DNA of 64,000 bases from Clostridium sp. 1001271st1 H5 (lineage in GTDB: Bacteria > Bacillota > Clostridia > Lachnospirales > Lachnospiraceae): the NCBI RefSeq assembly GCF_005845215.1, contig NZ_SPHO01000011.1:157075-221074 (forward strand), written 5' to 3'. This document shows, piece by piece, positions 1 through 6,872 of this stretch. How positions within the stretch are numbered: the first letter of the stretch is position 1; every line of letters starts with the position of its first letter. Below the pieces are notes generated by a model. It was not told the origin of the DNA. It searched no databases and worked only from the letters and a program-made list of their open reading frames with translations. A program made the position numbers and the translations under genes.

Positions 1-184
1 CGGAAGTAGGCACATCCAGCCCGCCGATCATGTTTAGCAGAGTGGATTTGCCGCTGCCGGAGGTTCCAACAATTGCTACAAATTCCCCCTGCTCAACAGA
101 GAGGTTCACACCATCCAGGGCCTTTGTGATATTCGGCTTTGCACCGTAGTATTTTTTCAGTTCAGTCGTTTGCAAAATGCTCAT
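1..184 (-). CDS. ABC transporter ATP-binding protein, N-terminal 61 residues only
   Basis: The gene runs off the left edge of the window. The visible N-terminus begins [14 protein letters not shown] and contains the Walker A sequence GTSGSGKST, followed by [13 protein letters not shown], typical of the MacB/BceA/LolD-type ATPases that pair with FtsX-like permeases. It lies downstream of a BceS-like kinase and OmpR-type regulator on the same strand, an arrangement known for transporters that sense and detoxify peptide antibiotics such as bacitracin or lantibiotics. The permease is presumably beyond the edge. Substrate specificity cannot be read from this fragment. The gap of about 120 bases before it contains its own promoter-like elements. 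Confidence 0.85.
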   Translation of the reverse strand, partial: MSILQTTELKKYYGAKPNITKALDGVNLSVEQGEFVAIVGTSGSGKSTLLNMIGGLDVPTS

Positions 185-216
185 AAAGAACACCATCCTT
201 TCTTTTTGATAAATCC

Positions 217-250
217 ATTATAACGACCAAACCTCACAGAAATGTCACAG
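217..250 (-). promoter_or_regulatory. Promoter and tandem response-regulator box for the ABC transporter
   Basis: On the minus strand a TATAAT hexamer (217-222) lies 33 bases before the ATG. Just upstream (231-250) are two copies of CTGTGA spaced 11 bases, with no good -35 hexamer. Direct repeats with an 11-base period replacing the -35 are typical of OmpR-family activation. The same pair occurs before the regulator gene at 2055-2076. That the element's own regulator binds here is inference. Confidence 0.6.
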
Positions 251-269
251 CCAGCATAATAAATTGCCC

Positions 270-297
270 TGAAATGTCACAATCCTGTGACATTTCA
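270..297. promoter_or_regulatory. Perfect 12-bp inverted repeat between kinase and ABC genes
   Basis: TGAAATGTCACA and its exact complement TGTGACATTTCA are separated by four bases (ATCC). The arms contain the same TGTGACATTT core as the direct-repeat boxes at 231-250 and 2055-2076, so this may be a third binding site. It also lies just after the kinase stop codon and could act as an mRNA hairpin, but a T-tract is weak. Confidence 0.55.
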
Positions 298-307
298 AAA
301 AAACAGG

Positions 308-1339
308 TTATTCATGGGGAAGAAAAACGGAGAATGTTGAACCTGTTCCTACTTGAGAAGTTACTTGTATATAACCGTTCTGTAAGCTAATAATTTCCCT
401 TGCAAGATACAACCCAATGCCGATTCCCTCTATATCGTGGACATCTTCTTCCCGATAAAAGCGCCTAAAAATTGCTCCTTGCTGGTTTTCGGGAATACCT
501 TTGCCGGTATCGGTAATGCTGACTTTCAGGTGCATTTCCCAGCTTTCAACGCAAACACGAATAGAACCGTACTCCGGCGTGTACTTAACTGCATTATCCA
601 ATATGTTAAATAAGGCTTCTGCTGTCCATTTGCGGTCATGGGAAACAACCAATGTTTCCGGGCAGTTTACTTCAACTTGTATGTGCTTTCTTTCAGCGTT
701 CAGAAAAATACCGCCCAGCGCCATAGCAAGAGTATCATAGATAGGCTGCTGTTTCTTTTCAAGTGAGATAACGCCAGTTTCAAGTCGGGAAGTTTTTATC
801 ATAGCCTGCATTAAGAAATCCAGTTTATCAAGCTGTGTGCCACTGGCAAGTAGAAATTCCCGCTGTTTATCCGGTGGCACTTCTTGTTCTAATAAGGTGG
901 CATTTATCATTTTTAAGTTTGCTATCGGTGTCTTTACCTGATGAGAAATATCGGAAATTAACTCCTGTAAGTCAGCTCGTTCACTGGCAACGCTGTTTTT
1001 GCTTTCCTGCATAACCTCATAAAGACGCACCAGCCGATGATTGATTTTATAAAATAGGTTTTCTTCTTCGGCAACCTGTGATACATCTATTTTTCCATTC
1101 ATCATTTCGTCTAAGGTGCAGCAAAGCATTTCAGAAAACAAAGTCAGCTTTCGCCGTATCAGTATCACAAAAGCAGTAACACAAAGTAGAAAAAGCAGAC
1201 CAAAAGCCATGCTACAAAATACCACAGACATTTCTTTGGTCAGGATATATAGAACCGAAAACATGACCACTGATAAAAGTAAAATGGTAGTTGCCAGTAT
1301 TATGCAGACTTTATTTAAGGAGAGTTTTTTTGAAATCAT
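308..1339 (-). CDS. Sensor histidine kinase, BceS-like intramembrane-sensing type
   Basis: A protein of about 343 residues with two N-terminal membrane segments (about residues 11-33 and 39-61) joined by only a few outside residues, then a cytoplasmic linker, a HisKA box with the phospho-acceptor in DISHQVKTPIANLKM (about His133), and an HATPase with an N box (NILDNAVKYTP), DTGKGIP and a GIGIGLYL G box. The minimal extracellular loop is the hallmark of kinases that sense through a partner ABC transporter rather than directly. The start at 1339 is preferred over an upstream in-frame start because it forms a 4-base ATGA overlap with the regulator stop. It is co-transcribed with the response regulator and probably controls the adjacent ABC transporter. 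Confidence 0.88.
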   Translation of the reverse strand: MISKKLSLNKVCIILATTILLLSVVMFSVLYILTKEMSVVFCSMAFGLLFLLCVTAFVILIRRKLTLFSEMLCCTLDEMMNGKIDVSQVAEEENLFYKINHRLVRLYEVMQESKNSVASERADLQELISDISHQVKTPIANLKMINATLLEQEVPPDKQREFLLASGTQLDKLDFLMQAMIKTSRLETGVISLEKKQQPIYDTLAMALGGIFLNAERKHIQVEVNCPETLVVSHDRKWTAEALFNILDNAVKYTPEYGSIRVCVESWEMHLKVSITDTGKGIPENQQGAIFRRFYREEDVHDIEGIGIGLYLAREIISLQNGYIQVTSQVGTGSTFSVFLPHE

Positions 1340-2019
1340 TTTTGCGCTCCTCCAATCCACATATAGCCCATACCGTAAACGGTTTTGATGTAGGAATGCT
1401 GGTTCGTTTCAATTTTACTGCGGATGCGGCTGATCGTTGTGGTTAGTGCGTGTTCATCCACATAATTTTCATCTACATCCCACAGCTTTTCAAGCAATAC
1501 CTGACGTGTCAGGACAGTTTGAGAATTTCTTGTCAGCACTTTTAATAAACGATATTCCAACGATGTAAGGGTAATCGGCTGTCCTGCGAGACAGGCTGAT
1601 AATTCGGAAAAATTGATATACAAATTCCCGTCATCGTAGAAATCGCCGCCGGATTGTGCTGAAATGCGGTTCAGTAAAGCAGATACTTTCTTTTGGAACA
1701 CGCTGATAGGAAAGGGCTTTGTTACATAATCATCTGCGCCCAATTCAAATCCTTTCAGCATATCGCTTTCCATATCATTTGCGGTTAGAAAAATCACGGC
1801 GGTATCAGGACGGCGTTCTTTTACCTCATGGCATATATCAAACCCGTTCCCATCTGGCAGATTGACATCCAAAACGATTAAATCATAATCCTGTTTTTCA
1901 AGAAATCTTATGGCAACAGCCTTTGACATAGCCCCATCCACGGAATATCCGACAGCCGACAGATTATAGCTTAATGTCTTATTCAAAAGCTGGTCATCTT
2001 CAACAACCAGTATTCGCAT
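1336..2019 (-). CDS. OmpR-family response regulator
   Basis: This protein of 227 residues has an N-terminal receiver with the acidic pair EDD at residues 7-9, the phospho-acceptor Asp51 in VLDVNLPDG, the switch Thr in FLTAND and Lys in YVTKPF, followed by a C-terminal winged-helix DNA-binding domain (LTSLEYRLLKVL ... TTISRIRSKIE ... GYMW). It is translationally coupled to the kinase by a 4-base overlap. The tandem TGTGA boxes at 2055-2076 upstream of its own gene and at 231-250 upstream of the ABC transporter suggest that it activates both, giving a positive feedback loop. Its role in response to a peptide antibiotic is inferred from context. Confidence 0.9.
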   Translation of the reverse strand: MRILVVEDDQLLNKTLSYNLSAVGYSVDGAMSKAVAIRFLEKQDYDLIVLDVNLPDGNGFDICHEVKERRPDTAVIFLTANDMESDMLKGFELGADDYVTKPFPISVFQKKVSALLNRISAQSGGDFYDDGNLYINFSELSACLAGQPITLTSLEYRLLKVLTRNSQTVLTRQVLLEKLWDVDENYVDEHALTTTISRIRSKIETNQHSYIKTVYGMGYMWIGGAQK

Positions 2020-2054
2020 AGTATCACATCCTTTTTCTTTTTATAGTATCAGCA

Positions 2055-2076
2055 AAATGTCACAGAAACCTCACAA
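2055..2076 (-). promoter_or_regulatory. Tandem response-regulator box upstream of the regulator gene
   Basis: On the minus strand the sequence reads TTGTGAGGTTT followed directly by CTGTGACATTT, an 11-base-period direct repeat. It carries the same two half sites as 231-250 in the opposite order. It lies about 35-55 bases before the regulator ATG. Autoregulation is inferred. Confidence 0.55.
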
Positions 2077-2087
2077 CGAGAAAAAAT

Positions 2088-3128
2088 TTAATATTCTGTC
2101 AGTTCCACAATTACATTACTTTGCAGATACAGCCAGTCCGTAAATTCTTTCGGGCTGGCTGTTCCTGTTTTTACAGCCTTTTTTCTCTGCAAGGCTTCTT
2201 TCTTAAAGTCGGAAAAGGCAGCCTGTATTTTTTCCAGACGGTCAGCCGGAAAGCCTGCGGTATTCTTTACCCGGTTTATTTTGTTGCGCCAGTTCTGGCA
2301 TTCATTTTTATAAAGCAGGTCATAGTTATTTTCTCTTGACCTCTCGTCAAATTCCCGCTTGTTTTGAAGCGCCTGTGCTTTTCGGCACTTGTCGCTGCAC
2401 AGCTCATACCGCTGGCTCTTTGCCAGAAAATATTTTCCACAGACCTTGCACCGCCGGAAGCAAAGCCCCCAGTCATTCAGCCTGTTCAGATAATAGGTAA
2501 TCAACGGGTAGAGGGACGCATAGGCAGACACACATTCTTCTGTGCGCCGGTTGTCCGGGAACCAGAGGTCAAGCCGGGTATCTTCTGACGGTGCGCCTTT
2601 GAAATAAAGGCTGCCAGCTTGAAAATGTTTCGGTTTTCCTGTCTCCCTGTCAAAGCTCATGGCTTCGTTATGGAATACCCCGGTCAGGCTGCTCATTTTA
2701 TCCATGAAGCGGTCACAGGCGGCGTTACGGTCACGGGGTTCTCTGGCAAGCAGATAGCTGTTCCAGATACGGAACGCTACATACATTTTCAGAGGATCGT
2801 TGCTAAGATATTTTCCCCAGAGAAATTCGCTTGCCGCCTGCTCCAGCTCCGGCTGTTTCCATCTGTTGGAGTGGAGGGCTTGCCGCAGCGGAGAAAGCCC
2901 ATATAAGTTCCAATCTCTGTCCGTGTCATGCTCAAAGTTTATCAAAAAAGTTCCCAGTGGGCGTGTCATATCACAAAGCACCTCTGCGTTTTGGCTCCCG
3001 TTCAGCCGGAAGCGGATCTGCTGTTCTTCCCCAATCAAAATCCGCTCTTTCATTTTCTTCCTGTCCAGCGTCAGGACAAACAAAATCCTCTCAAAACATG
3101 GCTCATGCCGTATAAACTGATTCTCCAT
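2088..3128 (-). CDS. DUF6076-type hypothetical protein with zinc-finger-like cysteines
   Basis: A cytoplasmic protein of about 346 residues found, as I recall the family, in Firmicutes integrative elements and annotated only as DUF6076. The central part has a Cys cluster (CKVCGKYF ... CSDKC) resembling a small zinc-binding fold, followed by a charged, Lys/Arg-rich helix region and a C-terminal helical tail. There is no signal peptide or membrane segment. The start at 3128 is chosen because AGGGGA lies just before it; a longer in-frame start at 3188 has no ribosome-binding site. It is transcribed separately from the mobilization genes on the other strand. Function is unknown; nucleic-acid binding is a reasonable guess from the Cys motif and basic helix. 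Confidence 0.65.
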   Translation of the reverse strand: MENQFIRHEPCFERILFVLTLDRKKMKERILIGEEQQIRFRLNGSQNAEVLCDMTRPLGTFLINFEHDTDRDWNLYGLSPLRQALHSNRWKQPELEQAASEFLWGKYLSNDPLKMYVAFRIWNSYLLAREPRDRNAACDRFMDKMSSLTGVFHNEAMSFDRETGKPKHFQAGSLYFKGAPSEDTRLDLWFPDNRRTEECVSAYASLYPLITYYLNRLNDWGLCFRRCKVCGKYFLAKSQRYELCSDKCRKAQALQNKREFDERSRENNYDLLYKNECQNWRNKINRVKNTAGFPADRLEKIQAAFSDFKKEALQRKKAVKTGTASPKEFTDWLYLQSNVIVELTEY

Positions 3129-3430
3129 CCCTATCCCCTGCCTTTGTTTATGGTAATTATATAATTCGGTTATATCAGTTACACTCATGGTATCGCAGAA
3201 TCATTGTTTTGTCAAGGATAGTACGCTATGATGATTGCGGTTGGTAATTTCGTGCCACACAGTACCTTGACAAGTGAATGACCGTCCAAAAGGGATATGA
3301 CCGGCAGGAGAAGTGACGCATCCGGCGCACCAATGCAGGGAAACACCGCAGGAATGGGGCAGGAAAACGGCTTTTGGGGAGAACGGCAGCAGGAAGCATT
3401 TTAACCTATTTGATTTATGGGAGGAACAGA

Positions 3431-3655
3431 ATGAACGATAAAAAGAGATTGAACAGCTACGAGGATTTACCGCTGGTTCTGGATGTGGCGGACATTCAGC
3501 GGATTATGGGAATTTCAAGAGCGAGCGCCTATGAGCTGGTACACACACCCGGCTTTCCGGCGTTCCGCAGGGGCAGGCTTATCAAGGTCAGCAAAATTGC
3601 TTTCTTTGAATGGATGGCAAAAGGCTCCGAAACCGTACCGGGAAGCGACAAATAA
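3431..3655 (+). CDS. Small excisionase-like helix-turn-helix protein
   Basis: A protein of 74 residues with one winged helix-turn-helix of the MerR/excisionase type: LDVADIQRIMGISRASAYELV is followed by a wing region (FPAFRRGRLIKVSKIAFFEWM). Such proteins act in integrative elements as recombination directionality factors or as regulators of the element. The start at 3431 is preceded by GGGAGG at the right distance; in-frame sequence upstream lacks this and reads as non-coding. It precedes the mobilization genes on the same strand. With a serine recombinase at the other end of the block, a role in excision control is plausible but not shown. Confidence 0.75.
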   Translation: MNDKKRLNSYEDLPLVLDVADIQRIMGISRASAYELVHTPGFPAFRRGRLIKVSKIAFFEWMAKGSETVPGSDK

Positions 3656-3801
3656 GCGTGAGGTATCATTCCCTGACTGCAATACTGCCGTACTTTCCAA
3701 AGGGGCATACAGAGGGAAAAAACCTTAAAAATAATACCGAGACGCTACACCAAAACAGCCTATCTGCGTACATCAGATAGAAACGGAGAAAGGAGCCGGT
3801 T

Positions 3802-4005
3802 ATGGCAAGAATGAGTAACAAGCGACGGCTGGAATGGTCTTTCTTCTTAAATGACCGCAGCCGTATCACTTACAACGAATTGTGCCGGAAATGCCAGCAC
3901 GAATGTAAACAGAGCTTCCGGGCGGTTGTGGTTGACTGCCCGAAGTATCTTTCCAAGCGTTCCAAGAAAAAGGACAAGACTGCCGGAAACGGCAAAATCC
4001 CTTAG
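3802..4005 (+). CDS. Small conserved element protein with four Cys residues
   Basis: A basic protein of 67 residues preceded by a strong AAAGGAG ribosome-binding site. Its middle contains CRKCQHECKQ and a later Cys (VDCPKY), which could bind a metal, and it ends in a Lys-rich tail (SKRSKKKDK). I do not recognise a named family beyond its resemblance to small proteins between the excisionase-like gene and oriT in related elements. The stop codon lies five bases before the conserved nick-site core of oriT, so transcription of this gene runs into the origin of transfer. A role as an oriT-binding accessory protein is possible from its position and charge but is only inference. Confidence 0.6.
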   Translation: MARMSNKRRLEWSFFLNDRSRITYNELCRKCQHECKQSFRAVVVDCPKYLSKRSKKKDKTAGNGKIP

Positions 4006-4009
4006 GAAC

Positions 4010-4057
4010 TAAGGGCGCACTTCTATACATAGTCTAAAGACCATGTATCGTGCGTCC
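4010..4057 (-). other. Candidate MOBQ-type origin of transfer (oriT)
   Basis: On the minus strand an imperfect inverted repeat (arms 4038-4048 and 4025-4035, ATACATGGTCT/AGACTATGTAT) is followed by GAAGTGCGCCCTTA (4023-4010). The core AAGTGCGCCCT resembles the nick region of RSF1010-like and staphylococcal pSK41/pGO1-like oriT sequences, where an inverted repeat also sits 5' of nic. The expected nick is within GTGCG/CCC. Outer bases 4013-4020 and 4050-4057 can also pair. The relaxase gene begins about 550 bases downstream. Confidence 0.75.
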
Positions 4058-4291
4058 TGCGGAGCTTACCTCTGCCGCTGATAAAATCAGCAATCCGAGG
4101 TCTGCGTTCGCTTCGCTCCGACAAGGTGGCTACACCCCCTTGCGCCGCTAAAGCGGCTATCCCCTGTGTACCCGCCCAAAAGAGAAATCCGCTCTGCGTT
4201 TTTCCCTTTTCATCGGGTTTTATAGACGCACTGACACACGGACTGTCTGCGGATGGTCTTTCTTTATCTTATCAGTAAAGGATGTGAGAAC
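4058..4291. other. Non-coding stretch between oriT and DUF3847 gene
   Basis: No convincing gene is seen. The segment is rich in short GC-rich palindromes (for example around the CGCTTCGCTCCG and GCGCCGCTAAAGCGGC stretches) and runs from oriT to the ribosome-binding site of the next gene. It may hold accessory relaxosome sites. Confidence 0.4.
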
Positions 4292-4609
4292 ATGGAAAAA
4301 ACTTTGGAACAGTTGAAGCAGGAATATGAAAAAACCGCTGTCCTGCTGGAACGGGAAAAACGGAAAATGCAGCGTTTGAAAAACCGGCAGGCGTATCTGG
4401 AAAGAGGTTCCCGGAAACAGAGGACGCACCGGCTGATTACCCGTGGGGCAGCCGTTGAGAGCATTGCGCCACAGACAAAGGAGCTGACCGAAACGGAATT
4501 TTATTCCCTCATGGAAAGCATTTTGAATCTGCCGCAGGCGGAGCATTTCATCCGGTCTGCCGCAGAGAACCACGCCCGTATTTCCGGGCAGGAGAAAGGC
4601 GGTGACTAA
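4292..4609 (+). CDS. DUF3847-type mobilization accessory protein
   Basis: A protein of 105 residues, highly charged and helical, with a coiled-coil N-terminal half (EKTLEQLKQEYEKTAVLLEREKRKMQ) and a helical C-terminal half. Proteins of this type (DUF3847) commonly precede MobA/MobL relaxases in Firmicutes elements. The start at 4292 is preceded by AAAGGATGTGAG; an upstream in-frame start lacks a ribosome-binding site. The stop codon is two bases before the apparent ATA start of the relaxase, and the relaxase ribosome-binding site lies inside the end of this gene, so the two are translationally linked. A role in relaxosome assembly is inferred from position. Confidence 0.7.
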   Translation: MEKTLEQLKQEYEKTAVLLEREKRKMQRLKNRQAYLERGSRKQRTHRLITRGAAVESIAPQTKELTETEFYSLMESILNLPQAEHFIRSAAENHARISGQEKGGD

Positions 4610-4611
4610 GG

Positions 4612-6084
4612 ATAGCACTTTATCATTTTTCAATCGCACAGATAAAGCGCAGCGCCGGTCAGAGCGCCATTGCCAGCGCAGCCTATCGAGCCGGGGAGCG
4701 TCTTTACAGCAGCTACTATGGAGAAGTCAGCGACTACACCAAAAAGGGCGGCGTGATCGCTTCGGAAATCATGCTGCCGCCCCATGCGCCGGAAATATAT
4801 CTTGACCGGGCGACCCTCTGGAATGCTGTGGAGAACTGCGAGAAACATCCAAAAGCACAGCTTGCCTATTCCTTTGATATTGCCATGCAGAATGAATTGA
4901 CGCTGGAAGAAAACATGGAGCTGGCGAGGAAGTTCGTACAGGAGCAGTTTGTGACAAAAGGCATGATTGCCGACCTTGCTTTTCACAGCCCGGAGAAAGA
5001 GGACGGCGGCATCCCTAACCCGCATTTTCATGTGATGACAACCATGCGCCCTTTGAACCCGGATGGCACATGGGGACAAAAACAGCGTCGGGAATATCTT
5101 CTTGATGAAGATGGAAACCGAATCCGGGATAAAAACGGCGATTATATGTTTAACGCTGTCCATACAACAGGCTGGCATGAACCGGAAACGCTGGAACACT
5201 GGCGGGAGCAGTGGGCGGCTGCCGTTAATACAAAATTTGAGGAAAAAGGGCTGGATGTACGTATCGACCACCGTTCCTATGTGCGGCAGGGGCTTGACCT
5301 GATACCTACTGTCCACGAGGGAGCTAATGTCCGGCAGATGGAAGCAAAGGGCATCCGCACCGAGAAAGGGGAACTGAACCGCTGGATTAAAGCCACCAAC
5401 CGGCTCATGCAGGATGTGAGGAAGAAGATCAAAGCCCTGTTTGTCTGGATGGCAGAGGTAAAAGAAGAACTTTCCAAACCGCAGACACCGAGCCTTGCCG
5501 ACCTGTTGATCGCTTATTACAACCAGCGCAACGCAGGGGCATGGAGCAATAAAGCCAGAACCGGAAACTTAAAGCAGTTTGCCGAAGCCGTCAATTATCT
5601 GACGGAAAACAAGCTGCTCACATTAGAGGATTTGCAGGAGCGTCTTTCCTCTGTCAACGAAGAATTTGAAGCGTTAAGCGACTCCATGAAAAAGAAATCT
5701 GCCCGGATAAAGGAATTGCAGGAATTGATACGGGAGGGCGAGAATTACCAGCGGCTAAAACCTGTTCATACGGAATTGAACAATATCAAGTTTAAGAAAC
5801 AGAGGGAGAAATTTGAAACATCCCACGATGCGGAGTTACGGCTGTTTTATGCCGCCCGCCGTATTTTGAAAGAAAAACTGGACGGAAAACCCATTGCCCT
5901 GAAAGCATGGAAACAGGAATACGCACAGTTAAAAACAGAGTATGCCGAACTGTCTCCGCAGCACAAGCCACTCCGGGAGGAAGTCATACGGCTGCGGCAG
6001 GTGCAGAACGCCGTAGATACCGCACTGCGCCGGAGGGAGCAGCCACAGGAAGTACAGAGAAAGAACCATGAGATGGAGCTATGA
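4612..6084 (+). CDS. MobA/MobL-family (MOBQ) relaxase with apparent ATA start
   Basis: The relaxase nicks oriT and leads the transferred strand. Reading from an ATA codon at 4612 gives 490 residues whose start (IALYHFSIAQIKRSAGQSA) matches the usual MobA/MobL N-terminus, normally MALYHF. The catalytic Tyr falls at residue 25 (SAAYRAGERLY), the same place as in the IncQ MobA. The metal-binding His motif is GIPNPHFHVMTT. The C-terminal half is a charged coiled coil. The first conventional start in frame, GTG at 4753, would delete the catalytic Tyr. The ribosome-binding stretch AAAGGCGGTG lies 6-15 bases before the ATA. Either ATA is used, or the gene lost its ATG and is impaired. Upstream oriT fits its family. 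Confidence 0.85.
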   Translation: MALYHFSIAQIKRSAGQSAIASAAYRAGERLYSSYYGEVSDYTKKGGVIASEIMLPPHAPEIYLDRATLWNAVENCEKHPKAQLAYSFDIAMQNELTLEENMELARKFVQEQFVTKGMIADLAFHSPEKEDGGIPNPHFHVMTTMRPLNPDGTWGQKQRREYLLDEDGNRIRDKNGDYMFNAVHTTGWHEPETLEHWREQWAAAVNTKFEEKGLDVRIDHRSYVRQGLDLIPTVHEGANVRQMEAKGIRTEKGELNRWIKATNRLMQDVRKKIKALFVWMAEVKEELSKPQTPSLADLLIAYYNQRNAGAWSNKARTGNLKQFAEAVNYLTENKLLTLEDLQERLSSVNEEFEALSDSMKKKSARIKELQELIREGENYQRLKPVHTELNNIKFKKQREKFETSHDAELRLFYAARRILKEKLDGKPIALKAWKQEYAQLKTEYAELSPQHKPLREEVIRLRQVQNAVDTALRRREQPQEVQRKNHEMEL

Positions 6085-6131
6085 TATAACCGGCAGCTTT
6101 ACCGCTACCGGTATTTTTATGGAGGGAGCAT

Positions 6132-6872
6132 TTGAATGTATTTGAAGCGGTGAAACAGTCTGTTACCACCCGGCAGGCTGCTTCATTCTATGGAATCCGG
6201 GTGGGAAGAAACGGCATGGTCTGCTGTCCATTCCACAATGACCGCACGCCCAGCATGAAAGTGGACAGCCGCTTTTACTGCTTCGGCTGCGGGGCTTCCG
6301 GGGATGTGATCGACTTTGCCGCTTTGCTGCATGGATTGGGGAAACGGGAAGCTGCGGTCAGGCTTGCGGAGGACTTCGGCGTTTCCTATGAGAAATCCGG
6401 CAATGCGCCACCAGATAGGAAGCGTAACAACAGGTCACAGCCCCGACAAAAATCAGCGGAGCAGAGATTTCAGGAAACGGAACGGTATTGTTTCCGGGTG
6501 CTATGCGATTATCTGCGCCTGCTGGAGCATTGGAAAACAGCATACGCCCCACAGCCGCAGGATGCCATCTGGCATCCTCTTTTTGTGGAAGCGTTGCAGA
6601 GGATAAGCTACACAGAATACCTTTTGGATATTTTGTTATACGGAGAAATAGAAGAAAAAGCGGCATTGATCGCCGCACAGGGAAAGGAGGTGTTGCGGCT
6701 TGAACAGCGAATTTCAGAGCTTGCCGCCGGAAACGCAGGAAGCGGTCAAAAGGACGATGGACACAATGGAACCGGCGCAGACACCGGCAGAAATCCGGGA
6801 AACATTAGAGGGGACGCAGAAAGGCGGCGTGAAGAACAGCATCCGAAACTGCCTGACGGTGTTCCAGCGTGA
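6132..6872 (+). CDS. CHC2 zinc-finger primase-like protein
   Basis: A protein of 246 residues whose first 100 match the zinc-binding domain of DnaG-type primases: CCPFH at residues 31-35 and CFGCG at 50-54, followed by SGDVIDF. The Toprim catalytic domain of DnaG is absent; the rest is charged and helical. In mobile elements such short CHC2 proteins work with a VapE-type ATPase in element replication. Translation begins at TTG 6132, five bases after GGAGGG. The last 173 bases overlap the next gene in another frame, which is unusually long for a bacterial overlap. Whether both frames are used to their full length is uncertain; the 3' part of this gene (Asn/Gly/Arg-rich) looks poorly constrained. 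Confidence 0.75.
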   Translation: MNVFEAVKQSVTTRQAASFYGIRVGRNGMVCCPFHNDRTPSMKVDSRFYCFGCGASGDVIDFAALLHGLGKREAAVRLAEDFGVSYEKSGNAPPDRKRNNRSQPRQKSAEQRFQETERYCFRVLCDYLRLLEHWKTAYAPQPQDAIWHPLFVEALQRISYTEYLLDILLYGEIEEKAALIAAQGKEVLRLEQRISELAAGNAGSGQKDDGHNGTGADTGRNPGNIRGDAERRREEQHPKLPDGVPA

